Assembly: GCA_964036315.1 (NCBI GenBank)
Contig: OZ038480.1
Span: 12,749,805-12,813,804 of the forward strand
Length of the DNA stretch: 64,000 nt
Source of the DNA: Acanthosepion esculentum
Taxonomy: Eukaryota > Mollusca > Cephalopoda > Sepiida > Sepiidae
Direction: 5' to 3'
The position numbers and the translations under genes are program-made. This document shows positions 1 to 9,637 of this stretch, piece after piece. The notes under the pieces were generated by a model. It saw only the letters and a list, made by a program, of their open reading frames with translations, made no database searches and was not told where the DNA came from. Numbering within the stretch: the stretch's first letter is position 1; the number at the start of each line of letters is the position of its first letter.

Positions 1-149
1 ATATACCTCCCATATATATATATATATTGAAATATGATGGCTTATATATCAAAAGTTAAAATTATAACAAAGCTCACAAAAACTTAAAAAAAAATCCCTA
101 TGAAGACCTAACTAAATTAACCGGTGTTAAAAGGGCTCTTCTCTCTTTT

Positions 150-520
150 CCCTCGTCTTCATCCGTGACGAAACGGCTCTCATGCTTCATGTTCAATTAC
201 CGCACCCTGCAGCGTTTGCCATCCTCCGTCCCATCTCCCTAAAATCTCCGGCTGTATCGTGAGCGAAAAAGCAAGGGAGGAGGAAGTAAAAGAAAGATTG
301 ATAACCGAAGAGAAAAAGAGAGAGAAAGCAAGTGAAATCGCAGAGCAAGGCGTAAGGAGTGGAGGAAGAGTTTTAGATCTAGCAACGTCTAGGCGTAATG
401 GCGGCCATAGATGCTGTGAGCGATGATGTGTCACGCGCATGCGCACTCACACGAAACTGATAGTGAATATCTATCGTCCGTGAATAAAGTCGTCTTTCCG
501 ACCATTAGCAAGGGAAATTA
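150..520. promoter_or_regulatory. Promoter-like GC-richer patch with NRF-1 and YY1-type motifs
   Basis: This is a clear island of higher GC in an AT-rich window. A perfect palindromic NRF-1-type site (GCGCATGCGC) lies at 435-444. A YY1-like AATGGCGGCCAT lies at 397-408. Both motifs are typical of TATA-less housekeeping promoters. An 88-codon frame on the minus strand covers 180-446, but I do not recognise its product and it may be chance. I see no clear splice donor nearby, so direction and target gene are unknown. Promoter identity is inference from two motifs plus composition. Confidence 0.33.
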
Positions 521-809
521 GAGAGAAGGAGAGGGATGCGTAGAAACGAAATGAATGAAGGCTGCATCAAGAAATAATATGTGTATGTATAAATAAAGTA
601 TTGCATAAGTGTAATTATGTGCATATATTCTCGTAGACTGAATGCTAGTTGGCGTAGATCGGTAAACCAGTGACTTTGTATTTTGTGTTAGTTTAGTCAG
701 ACACAAGGCAAAACGAATCATATACATCGAAAAACGTGTTTCGGTTTGCTTTCATTCTTTTATAATTCGTAGTCCCAGGATAAAAGCCGGCTTATATACG
801 ACCCCACCG
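521..809. other. No recognisable feature
   Basis: This is AT-rich single-copy-looking sequence between the promoter-like patch and the first mariner element. A 69-codon minus-strand frame at 518-727 has no motif I recognise. Confidence 0.4.
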
Positions 810-811
810 TA

Positions 812-1178
812 CAGGGTGTCCATAAAGTTCGTGTGCACTTTAAAAAAATTATAACTTTATTTGTATTTGCGATAGAAATAATCTGTAAAAAATGTTATAA
901 AGTTTAATGTACCTAGTTTTAAGTATAGCTAAAATAACTAATGTGATTTCAGGCATTACTGTAAATCAGTTGGCAAATGTTTTCCGTGAACTGCAAAATC
1001 GTATTACCTTTTGTATTGCTAATGATGGAGGACATGTGGAAACTTAAATAAAATTTCAATAAAACCTTAAAAATATAGATTTACTTCTTTCTAATCCTTT
1101 TTACAAATGATTTCTATCGCAAATACAAATAAAGTTATAAATTTTTTTAAAGTACACACGAACTTTATGAATACCCTA
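812..1178 (+). mobile_element. Mariner/Tc1-type deletion derivative (MITE), 367 bp
   Basis: Long terminal inverted repeats bound the element. The left end starts CAGGGTGTCCATAAAGTTCG, and the right end is its reverse complement with a few changes and a mirrored GCAAATACAAATAAAG stretch. The inverted match runs about 75 bp on each side. TA dinucleotides at 810-811 and 1179-1180 form the expected target duplication. The inside keeps only the last ~30 codons of a transposase, so this is an internally deleted non-autonomous copy. Confidence 0.88.
952..1047 (+). pseudogene. C-terminal remnant of Tc1/mariner-type transposase
   Basis: The 31-codon tail ends at a TAA at 1047. Its sequence (NQLANVFRELQNRI, then a GGHVE end) matches the conserved C-terminus of IS630/Tc1/mariner transposases, where helices near the end carry an 'L..F..L..RL..C....G.H.E' pattern. 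The catalytic DDE/D domain and the DNA-binding domain are absent. It sits inside the 367-bp inverted-repeat element and has no start codon of its own, so it is a relic rather than a gene. Confidence 0.72.
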
Positions 1179-1574
1179 TATTTAAATCATGAAATTCAGT
1201 AATTACTCCAAGATCTGCAACGACTATCTGAAGCCGCAGGTGGTAACAATCTCGATATTCAGTACTTCCTTATCCGCGGCAATATGTTCCAAGGCACAGT
1301 AGATATCTCAAATTGTTGGTCATATCCGTGGAAACCCTCCAGTTCTTTCACACAGGCTCAACGTAGAAAACCTGACGCTACACTATCGCTATTTGCATGG
1401 AAAATGTTTGGACGAATACTAATTTTAGTTCCATCAGTTCATATCTTGACAGCTAAGACGCACCATGTTGCACACAGGGCGTCGAATCATCCACACACCT
1501 GCCATATTCCAAATGCAAAAAGGAATTTCTACTCAACTTTTTCCGAGAACCGCTGCTTTGTGAAACAATCTCCC

Positions 1575-1890
1575 AGGTGAATGCTTCCCCGGATATTACA
1601 ATCTTAACCTCTTCAAGAGTCAAGAGTGGATAATTAACTAACATCCATAATTACATCATCCAGACTTATATGTATATCACATATCTTATTCAGTAACCCT
1701 CTACCTTGAGTGGTTCTTGAGCATTTTATTAGATTAAATAGATGTTTCCCCGATCGTTACAATCTTAATCTGTTCAAGTCTAGGATCAACCATTATCTTC
1801 CCCACCTATCCACATAAATTTTACATCTTGCTCTGTAACCATCTACCTCGAGTGGCTCTTGAACCTTGTACAGTGGTAACAACGTTGTAA
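1575..1890. repeat. Two degenerate ~161-bp direct repeat units
   Basis: Two units share a TTCCCC..TTACAATCTTAA start (near 1583 and 1743) and an end with 'CTACCT(T/C)GAGTGG(T/C)TCTTGA'. A third partial relative occurs near 4545-4590 ('TTTACCTCGAGTGGCTATTA'). The family is unknown. Frames at 1284-1580 and 1453-1644 show no domain I recognise. Confidence 0.5.
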
Positions 1891-1957
1891 AAATTACCTA
1901 ATATCAGATTTTTGGAAAGGTGGTATAACAACTCAGAGTACTAGGTTTATTCTTATA

Positions 1958-2861
1958 CGAGGGTCATTCAATAAATAAGGTGAATTTTTCGTTATAAGGA
2001 CTTCGAATACAGATAGAAGTTTACTCTTTTTTATTTTTATTTTTTGTTTTACTTCTTTTTCACATGGATTTAATTTCTGTTGCAGATTAAAAAAAACACT
2101 TTGAGAGTTTTGGCGATTAACAAAGATGGCCGACCAAGAAGCATGCTCCAGGATTGAACAGCGGTCAGTTATCAAGTTTTTGGTTGCTAAAGGGTGCAAA
2201 GCAGTTGAAATTCATAGGAGAATGTCAACTGTGTATGGTGCCACATGTTTCAACCAAGAAATGTCTACAAGTGGGCTAAATTGTTTAAAGAAGGACGGAG
2301 CAGTGTTGAGGATGAAGACAGGCCTGGGAGGCCTACAGAAGTGAGATCTCCTGAGGTGATCGAATCAGTCAATGACCTGATTCAGACTGACAGAAGGGTG
2401 ACAGTGGATGACATTGCAAGAACTTTGAGATTATCTGTTGGGACAAACGCAGGGGTCATCAGTCTGAAGGAGTCATCTTGCATCATGACAACGCAAGGCC
2501 TCACACAGCAGCCCAAACGGTGCAGACCATCAACGAGCTGAGCTGGGAACTGCTCCCTCATCCACCCTACAGCCCAGACTTTGCCCCTTCAGACTTTCAC
2601 CTGCTTGGTCCCTTGAAAGCGTTCACGAGAGGCACGAAGTTTAAAAGTGACGATGAAGTCAAAAGTGTTGTGAACGACTGGCTGAGACATCAGTAGAAAG
2701 ATTTTTACGCTGAGGGAATACGGAAGCTTGTGCACAGATGGGAAAAGTGTGTGACAGTGCTGGGAGACTACGTTGAAAAAAAAAAAAGAAAAAAGTAAGC
2801 TTCTATCTGTATTAGAAGTCCTTATACCGAAAAATTCACCTTATTTATTGAATGACCCGCG
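1958..2861 (+). mobile_element. Mariner element, internally deleted, 904 bp
   Basis: The terminal inverted repeats are near-identical: CGAGGGTCATTCAATAAATA at the left and its reverse complement at 2842-2861. The match continues inwards through the GGTGAATTTTTCG..ATAAGGACTTC stretch. TA flanks both ends (1956-1957 and 2862-2863). Full-length mariners are about 1.3 kb, so about 400 bp is missing, consistent with the gap in the transposase gene. The copy cannot move by itself. Confidence 0.92.
2126..2776 (+). pseudogene. Mariner (DD34D-type) transposase, broken
   Basis: The start at 2126 opens with MADQEACSRIEQRSVIKFL, a typical mariner N-terminus leading into the first helix-turn-helix. Near 2250 the frame shifts, and the conserved VYKWAKLFKEGR and DRPGRPTEV segments follow in the next frame. 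An internal deletion after the second helix-turn-helix removes the first catalytic aspartate. The reading resumes at 2478 with HHDNARPHTA (second catalytic Asp) and HPPYSPDFAPSDFHL (third catalytic Asp). A TAG at 2694 interrupts the C-terminus, whose last recognisable part is KDFYAEGIRKLVHRW. It is non-functional because of the frameshift, the missing Asp and the premature stop. Confidence 0.9.
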
Positions 2862-2914
2862 TACATTCTACGATAAAGCGTAATTCATAGAGTAGGCACA
2901 ATAAGATATTAGCC

Positions 2915-3335
2915 TGCTTTGTTTTACGGCATGTCAACCTCAATGTCGTCGAGGCTTTTATTGCAGGTAACGTTTTTGTTCAAATATGTATTGTAATATT
3001 TTATTCTTTAAAAATATGTTGCTGACATTTCTTTTTTTCAATAATGTATTGCTGGTATTAAAACCTATTTTTACACTTTCATAGTGTTTTGACCCCAATT
3101 TAGCGGATAGCTATTTGCCCAAATGTGGGACCCTAACAGGTGCTACCACCGCGGGTTAGGGTGGACCAGGGAACACCAGAAATTAAAAGGTGGTTCAACG
3201 CTCCTCAAAACCTGCTGATCAGAGGCCTTGCTATCGGATGTAGTTTATCGTCTTACCCAGGACACAGATGTAGTTTATCGTCTTACCTTGGACGCGGATG
3301 CAGTCTATCGTCTTACCCGGGACGGGAATAAAGTA
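2915..3335 (+). repeat. Rep-A dispersed repeat, copy 1
   Basis: The repeat opens with a 'TTTTACGGCAT.TCAACCTCAAT' block also found in the 111-bp satellite. It continues through 'TATTGCTGGTA' spacers to 'GGTGCTACCACCGCGGGTTA' and ends in three ~30-bp subrepeats (near 3237, 3267 and 3297) of the form 'GATGTAGTTTATCGTCTTAC'. Other copies lie at 12410-12890 (+), 13200-13665 (-), 57905-58290 (+), with a fragment near 28046-28125 (-). The repeated frame (LLIRGLAIGCSLSSYPG) is a repeat artefact, not a protein gene. Its class is unknown. Confidence 0.75.
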
Positions 3336-3342
3336 TTATAAC

Positions 3343-3344
<2 letters not shown>

Positions 3345-3376
<32 letters not shown>
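3345..3376. repeat. (ATA)n microsatellite
   Basis: About eleven ATA/ATT trinucleotide units, directly after Rep-A copy 1. Confidence 0.9.
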
Positions 3377-3377
<1 letters not shown>

Positions 3378-3584
3378 GGACAGTTATAACAATCTACTTT
3401 AATAGAAGTTACATGACAGATAGAAAGTTCGTTACAGCAATGCCCAGATAAGGTAACAGGAGACAAAAAAATCTCATACTGAAATTCACGGATGGATCGT
3501 AATAGCAAAAATTAAAGAAAATATTAAGGGCTCAAAAACTAACAATAGAAGAGAAGAGTAGTGGACTACAATAAAAAGTGCACT

Positions 3585-3865
3585 TCCCGCCTGTGAAACT
3601 CCTTTCCGTTTCCTTGTTTCTCTGATAACTACAATTTTCAAAAAGTTAAATGCAACATCAATCACCGTCTTCTATCTTCTTGAATCCCGTTCATCTTATG
3701 TCTTTTCCTCAATCCTCTCTATACTCAGTCTTTTCTCTCCCTTTCACTCCCTGTAATGCCTTGCGTACTAATGGCATTCCCGCCTTGCCGAGAGGGTGCA
3801 CTTTCGATCACTCAAGCAAGGCGGGAATGCCATTAGTACGCAAGGGGTTATAGGGAGTGAAAGGG
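3585..3865 (+). mobile_element. LINE-A 3' tail ending in an inverted duplication
   Basis: The plus strand carries the family's end: a TGTGAAACTCCTTTCC block equivalent to the LWNSLP.. coding end seen elsewhere, then the non-coding 'CCTTGCGTACTAATGGC' tail. From about 3727 the tail is repeated in reverse after a ~30-bp loop around 3790-3815, giving arms of about 60 bp. Related tails occur at 20650, 26570, 29260, 40800, 50430, 60160 and 62080. Confidence 0.7.
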
Positions 3866-3869
3866 AGAG

Positions 3870-4610
3870 AAAAGACTTGCATGGCAGGGGGAGGACGATT
3901 ATAAAAAGCATCTCAATGTGTTCCCGTGTTTCTGCTGCCTACAATATGTTACATGGGTGTTAAATTGTTCAGTTACCCTTTCCTTATGTGTTCCAAAAAG
4001 TTCAGCTGTCGCCTTTTGATTGTATCAGTTCACCTGTAGCTCGTATTGTCCCCTTTGCGCACGTGTTCAGATCCCTATATTCTCTTCTTTTGTCGGTAGA
4101 ACGGCATCTTTAAATCTCTTCTGCGAAGAAATTCTTTTATGCGGATAAAATTGAGCAGATTACATATTACACAACAGCCCGGCAATCGTTTCTTTGTTTG
4201 TGACAGCATTTTCTAACGTCTAAAAACGTTGCTTTGTTTCGAAAAGACATCTTTCTTTATTCCTGTGCGCTTACGTATTTAGGTCACATCCTCTGTGTTC
4301 TGTTACTACAACTATACAGCCAGGTAAATGATTAAAAAAAACAAAACTCAAGTTCATTCTTTTTGTATTCCATTAATAACGAGAATGTTCTACTCAAGTT
4401 GTTTCTTTACCAGAACTGTTACTTTATGAAGCAGGTTCCCGAGACGGTGCACTTTCGATCACTCAGGCCTTCAAATCTAGGGTCATCAGTTCATATGCGC
4501 ATAATCTAACTTTCACGCTTTATACACTAGCAACAACTTTATTCTGTAATCCTTTACCTCGAGTGGCTATTAAGCCTTCTAGTGATTGACAAAAGTATGT
4601 AAAAAATGAA
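3870..4610. other. No recognised gene; short degenerate repeats only
   Basis: AT-rich sequence. The motif 'GAGA(C/G)GGTGCACTTTCGATC' at about 4440 also occurs in the loop of the palindrome near 3795. A relative of the 1575-1890 repeat lies near 4545-4590. Nothing here looks coding. Confidence 0.4.
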
Positions 4611-4619
4611 TGAATTCTT

Positions 4620-5150
4620 CGTTGCACTATGCATTATTCGAACTATTGTCCTTATCTTTGTCGCCATATTTATTACAACGTTTCGGCCGTTGTACGGTCC
4701 GGCCTTCTTCAGCTGGATGGAATGTCGAACTGAACCTTTATTTCGCTCACTGAGCTAAGCCACAAAATCTCCTGAGCCGACCAAGCATAGAAATGAATAC
4801 AATATGGGAACCAGTAATAAGGAGTGCCAGAGAAAAGCGATAATAACAACAAAAATTGCAATATGAACTCTGGTAAGAACATTCAATGATAACAGCAAAA
4901 GATTGTGTTATGAGCACTAGTAAAAATGTTGCTGAAGACAGAAATTCATGCATAGATGTCCTCAAGGACTCAGTGGATAAAGGCGTTGGTTAGATCCATG
5001 ACAGGACCCAAAGAGTGTGAGTTCAATACCTGATTAAGGCAGTGGAGAACTTTGTAATAAATATGGCGACAAAGATGAGGACAATAGTCCGAATAATGTA
5101 AATAGTGTACATAATACATCATCTCAGAAATATAGACAGATTCTTCGTTG
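4620..5150 (+). mobile_element. SINE-A copy with inverted tail segments at both ends
   Basis: SINE-A has a tRNA-like head: box A-like 'AGTGGATAAAGGCGTTGG' and box B-like 'GAGTTCAATACC', here at about 4972-5030. Its tail reads 'GTAATAAATATGGCGACAAA' then 'AATAGTCCGAATAATGTAAA'. Here a reverse-complement tail (about 4625-4735) precedes a plus-strand head and tail (4770-5150). Upstream of box A is a conserved segment (ACCAGTAATAAGGAGTGCCA) also seen near 18440 and 26310. Family name unknown; octopus tRNA-derived SINEs are known, but I cannot match it to one from memory. Confidence 0.75.
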
Positions 5151-5154
5151 CGTT

Positions 5155-5940
5155 TTGCACGGTTTTGAATTCAAAGTATTCATTCTCTTAGGCCAGTTGC
5201 CGGCCAAGATAAGAGGGCCAAGTATATCCTGTTATTTAACCCATAACTTGTAAGGGATAAAAGACAGATCTATGGCATTCACAAAGACACATTTGTGAAA
5301 TATTATTATTATTTTATTCGCATATTCAAACTGAAGCTTTCTCAAACACTTTTCTCGGTATCATTACAGAACAAAAGCCGTCTGTAGTTATCAGTAAGTC
5401 CTCAATTATTCTTCATTTCTAATTGTTTTTATTGTAATACTGATTATTAATGTGAGATATCTGTGACACATTTCGATCATATCGTGAATAATGGTTAAAA
5501 TCGACCCAGTAATTATAAGAGATGAAATAATGAACAGTGAGATATTTTCTTTAGGCCTCTCCGTCCGTAACAATGAACACGCCCGTTGGCGGATCGTAAT
5601 TAGCAATACCTTTTCCCTATTGAGTAAGTAATGAGGAAATCACTTGTCATGCTAAAATGCGGTAGGCTTAGCGCCACTCGGGCAATGAAGTGTCGTTTTA
5701 CGATAGCAAAGCAATTTATAAAAAGGGAAATATTTAAAAGATTAAAAAAAAAAGAAATGTAAATGAAAAACTTTCGAAGAAATAAAAAGTAATAATATGT
5801 AACAAATTTATAATTTCGTTATAATGCGAAGACGAAGCATGTTTAGCACTAGTCGATGCGAGTAAGTAATAATTCAATTTAAAATATATATATATGTGAA
5901 GGAGTGCAGAAAAATTCTCGGCCCGAATAACAATTTGACC
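5155..5940. other. No recognised feature
   Basis: AT-rich sequence. Frames at 5406-5606 and 5734-5982 (both minus) contain no motif I recognise; the second reads into a (TG)n tract. Confidence 0.4.
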
Positions 5941-5960
5941 AAATACCCCGAAATTTACAG

Positions 5961-5998
<38 letters not shown>

Positions 5999-5999
5999 T

Positions 6000-6345
6000 A
6001 TGAAATGGACAAAGTCCGACAATTATTTTAAAACATTTTTATGTTTATACATTCTTTTTATAGATACAAATATTTAAGTAAATTCTCTGTTTATAATAAA
6101 AAGTATAACATAATTTATCGGTCTGAGAGTCCGAGAAATTAACATAGAAAATATTCGTCCTCCGATAGAAACCGAACCTGTATCCTATACGGAACCGTCA
6201 TATAGCCTGGCATGTATTTAACCGATTGGGCCACAGAGGAGCGTTCAGTTAGCAATGTCGATTTTACTGTCTTTAAACTACAATCTTCCATGATTCCCTC
6301 ACGTACATTCATATCTACTCATGGCGTATCCAAATGTAAACAAAT
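6000..6345 (-). mobile_element. SINE-B (tRNA-derived), minus copy
   Basis: The reverse complement contains the same tRNA-like head as the plus copy that follows, including a TGGCCCAATCGGTTAAA box A and a degraded box B. Its end, TGAAATGGACAAAGTCCGAC, is mirrored at about 6385-6412, so the two copies form a large inverted pair. Another minus copy lies at 39905-40310. Confidence 0.78.
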
Positions 6346-6635
6346 GAATAAAAAGAATGTATAAACATAAAAATGTCTTAACAATAATTGTCGGACTTTG
6401 TCCATTTCATAATGTGTGACGTCCTCTGTGGCTCATTCAGTTAAAGGCACGTCAGGCTATATGACTGTTCCGTATGGGATACAGGTTCGATTCCTGTCAG
6501 AGAACGTATATTTTCTATGAAAATTTCTCGGACATTCAGGCTGGTAAATGTTGTTTAATACTGTTTATTATAAAACAGAGCATTTACTTAAATATTTGTA
6601 TCTATAAAAAGAATGTATAAACATAAAAATGTGTT

Positions 6636-6645
<10 letters not shown>
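6346..6645 (+). mobile_element. SINE-B (tRNA-derived), plus copy
   Basis: At 6418-6510 it reads like a decayed tRNA gene: CCTCTGTGGCTCATTCAGTT (box A region) followed by 'ACAGGTTCGATTCCTGT', a near-perfect box B inside a T-arm stem. These are the internal RNA polymerase III promoter elements expected of a SINE. The tail runs into a (TA)n tract at 6640. Confidence 0.82.
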
Positions 6646-6674
<29 letters not shown>

Positions 6675-6678
6675 ATGT

Positions 6679-6808
6679 AAAAGTGAACATATAAGTCAAC
6701 ACTTAGAGGCGACAGTCTGTTTCATGCTAGATGCAATCGTGGCCTGACGATTGCATCTAGCATGAAACAGACTGTCGCCTCTAAGTGTTGACTTCTATGT
6801 TCACTTTT
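6679..6808. repeat. Near-perfect palindrome, 62-bp arms
   Basis: Arms 6679-6740 and 6747-6808 are almost perfectly complementary with a six-base centre (GGCCTG). The sequence directly abuts a (TA)n(TG)n tract. It is followed by 'CTCTATCTCTGATATTGAGC', which also occurs near 24450, 40612 and 53990 beside other (TA)n tracts. Confidence 0.92.
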
Positions 6809-6882
6809 ATATTGACACACGCTCTATCTCTGATATTGAGCACTTTATCCCATAAATATAGCACACCTTAAGAGTATATTTC

Positions 6883-6887
<5 letters not shown>

Positions 6888-6949
<62 letters not shown>
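6888..6949. repeat. (TA)n(TG)n compound microsatellite
   Basis: About 30 bp of TA followed by about 28 bp of TG, ending exactly where Penelope-like homology begins. Confidence 0.95.
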
Positions 6950-7445
6950 TTAGGCAGCAATCCTTCCTTTATGCATGTTTCATTAAAAACTACAGACAAA
7001 GAACTACCATTAAATTTTTTATTTAATTTTTCTTGTGTTCGAACAAGTGTTTTCTTTTTAGAACACAGAGTGTGTAGAAATTGTCCAAATGTTTTATAAT
7101 TCCGATCGCTTTCGGTTATACTTTTAGCCATTATCTTTGATGATTTTATTTTTTTCAACTTTTAGTTGAGCGTCTGCGTTGTGTGTATCTTTATAGTGTT
7201 ATAGAGATGTTTTATTTTCCGAACACATTATGGCCGTGTTCGTAGTTAATATTATTAAGTGTTGGCCTTTTCTTTTTTTTTATTATCAAGGCTTCCATTA
7301 TTTTTAATCTTTTACAAGTGGATGAGGTTATTATGTTTGTATTTTCTACTAGTATCTTTCGAATGGAGTCTGGTAAGTTTCTGTGTGTGTTTAAATGGGT
7401 TCTAATGGAGCTCTGGTCAGATAGGTGTAACGTAAGGCGTCTGGT
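6950..7445 (-). pseudogene. Penelope-like element: 5' and 3' terminal fragments
   Basis: On the minus strand the right part encodes the end of the protein family seen better at 45272-45469 (a 'TNIIASST'-type C-terminal motif). The left part encodes an N-terminal segment: KKKTLVRTQEKLNKKF, then SLSVVFNETCIKEGLLPKYT. The latter resembles the N-terminal '..KE..LP+G' region of Penelope reverse transcriptases. No catalytic domain is present. Copies of the same segment occur at 35800-35985, 45000-45590 and 63700-63980. Confidence 0.6.
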
Positions 7446-7479
7446 TAGGCATGTAGTCGTGTCACACGACTACATGCCT

Positions 7480-7712
7480 TACGTTACATCTATTCATTCC
7501 TATCCAGTCGTGTCGACAATGTCGTCTTCTGTACGTCTTGGGTCAACCCGTGGTATGATTTTCAGGCCCTTCCTAAAGGTGCCGGACGCTGCGATCGTCT
7601 CCATCCAGACCAATAACGCCTCCTTCTTGTCAAATCAACCGTGGTGAGATTCGAACCCGGGTCTCATGGTCAGAAAGCGAACGTTCTACCCACTCGCACA
7701 TATGTGAAACAA
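7480..7712 (-). mobile_element. SINE-C (tRNA-derived), minus strand
   Basis: The reverse complement of 7640-7705 looks like a tRNA: GCGAGTGGGTAGAACG (box A), then ACCCGGGTTCGAATCTCACC (box B with paired T-arm). The following ~150 bp forms the SINE body. The upstream end starts with a short palindrome (GTCGTGTCACACGAC) at about 7457. GC content is much higher than around it, so it is a fairly recent insertion or strongly retained. Confidence 0.8.
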
Positions 7713-7719
7713 AATATAA

Positions 7720-7904
7720 AAGGGAAAACTGAATGTAGTAAAAGACGGGAAGTTATGGAGAGCCACGATATTATACGCCCCGAAAGTATTTATCACATAA
7801 AAGAAGTAGAGCATATTCGGTCATAGCAAGTATTTTGATAAAATTTTCTTCCTTTATCTTTTGATGTAATAACATTTGCACCAGTGCATCGTGTGTGTCT
7901 GATC
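7720..7904. other. No recognised feature
   Basis: Short AT-rich spacer between SINE-C and the satellite. Small frames at 7641-7826 and 7771-7965 have no recognisable motif. Confidence 0.4.
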
Positions 7905-8031
7905 GTTTGGTTTGTTTTATTTTACGGCATATCAACCTCAACGGGTCATTTAATGCCGACAACATTTTTTGGATAGATTCATACGAATAGAATATGTATT
8001 CTTTGGTTTAGATTGCTTTGCTTTATTGTTA
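7905..8031 (+). repeat. 111-bp satellite, unit left of the LTR insertion
   Basis: One unit (TTTTACGGCATATCAACC to TTCTTTGGTTTAGATTG) matches the array at 11056-12000 unit for unit. It breaks at the LTR boundary at 8032, so the LTR element interrupts the array. Confidence 0.85.
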
Positions 8032-8364
8032 TGAAATCCGGTATCAAATAATAACTAACGCCAAGAACGAATATAGGAAATATAATTTTTAAGATAATAA
8101 TAAAAATTGGTAATACAGGTTATTAGTTCCGGGAAGGCGGGAAGACAAATATATATAAAGTCTTTGGTATCGACGTATCGCTGTATGACTTCTTACTGAG
8201 TCTACGTGACTGTGACTCTTGGGGCTACGTTATTCTACCGACCGACTCTACGTTCTACTATTACTACTGTCCGACTTGACTTAACATACTCCCCAGGTAT
8301 TCACTGGGAGTAGTATACGTATACCTTGGGTGAGTCCATTTGTGTAAAAAGGGGAGATCCCTCA
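8032..8364 (-). repeat. 3' LTR of the Gypsy-class element
   Basis: Begins ATGAAATCCGGTATCAAATA on the plus strand and ends GGGGAGATCCCTCA. Shares most positions with the other LTR, including 'CTTTGGTATCGACGTATCGC' and 'CCGACTTGACTTAAC'. Confidence 0.92.
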
Positions 8365-8388
8365 ACATCCCCCCTCCTTAAATCCCTT

Positions 8389-9300
8389 TTAGGAGGAGTT
8401 AGTATTTTTTTTTCTCTTATGGTCGATAATCAGAGGTTCGGTAGATTTTCTCTTCCTGTTTGATCTTCTAATTTCTGTGTCTTCCTGCGGTCTTTGAATC
8501 TCATTTTGTATTTGATCAATATGTCTTCTGTGGGTAGACTTTTCACCTTGTACTGTGTACATCACATTTCCTAGTCTGTTAATTATTGTACCAGGTTCGA
8601 ATGATCTCTTGAGTACTATAGGTGCATGCCGGTTTTTGTTCTTGTTCGGCAATAACTTATCACACACAGACCGTATTCTGTGGGCAAACGGCACGTTTCG
8701 CTTCTTTTTTTACTGCTGGTTGGACATTTTCTTTTAATTCAATTCTAGCGGCAAACTTGTTACATCGCCCCAAATCGCTCGAAAATACTTTTGGGAATTG
8801 ATTATGTAATTCTTCCTTTAACTTTGTCGCTTCTGATGGTTCGAACTTTATCTTTTTACAAAAAGAACTGATAGGTAAATCCCATACGTCGAACTTCTGT
8901 ATGCAGTCTGTGCCCACCAGATCTTCTGTATCTTTCAATACGAATATCTTGATTTTTTTCGTTTTTTCGTGGAATTTCACATTGAAGATCACTTCTCCTT
9001 CGAATTTTATACGCTTTCCTGTCACTGACTTAGCAATTTTCTGCGTATGTATCATGGTCGGTCTATTAAGCTTTCTCCATGTCTGTAGGTTAATTATCGT
9101 TAAATCCGAACCTGTGTCTAGTTGTAATTTTATCTTTTTATTTAAAATTTCAAGTTCCACGTATTTTTTTATGTTAATATTGTCTTCGTCGTGCATTCTA
9201 GTAGGTCTTATCTTACTAGTAAATTTTCTGTTCCTACATTGGGATGCCTTGTGACCCATTTTTCTACACGCTAGACATTTTTATATTTAAAACGACAATC
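8389..9300 (-). pseudogene. pol: Gypsy pol remnant: zinc knuckle, protease, RT start, integrase tail
   Basis: Minus-strand reading gives the end of a CCHC zinc knuckle (MGHKASQCRNRKF), then a retroviral-type aspartic protease with its catalytic motif LQLDTGSDLTIINL. After that come the first residues of the reverse transcriptase N-terminus (FPKVFSSDLGRC). At about 8700 the frame jumps to an integrase C-terminal segment (FEPGTIINRLGNVMYTV, then RRHIDQI). The RT palm, RNase H and integrase catalytic core are missing, so this is one large internal deletion joined near a 'KKR.VPFA' stretch. It also needs a frameshift between blocks. The class call rests on the protease-to-integrase order and the integrase tail motif. 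Confidence 0.88.
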
Positions 9301-9637
9301 CTTATTCCAGTGTAGTCCTCCACATCGATAGCATGCAGATGGGGGGGGGAGGGCTTATATTTGCTTTGATTTTTGTCATAATTTGTCCTATACGTTGTAC
9401 TTTTTCCATTATTATAGAATTTTTGTTTTCTTTCCGGGGAGGGTGAAAATCTTTTTTCGTTTTATAGAATTTTTGTTTTCTTTCCGGGGAGGGTGAAAAA
9501 CGTAAACTTTTGTTCAACTTACGTATATGTGCTACTCCTGACTCCTCGATATCCTTCGAGTCGTTCTTTATACTTAGTCATTTTTGGCAGTCTTCTGATA
9601 ATTTTTGTAGTGCTAATCCAGGTTCATTTTGCAGTTT

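Noticed and set aside
8660..9259. Complete retroviral polyprotein
   Set aside because: Only the zinc knuckle, protease and RT edge are present; RT, RNase H and the integrase core are deleted. Described as a remnant only.
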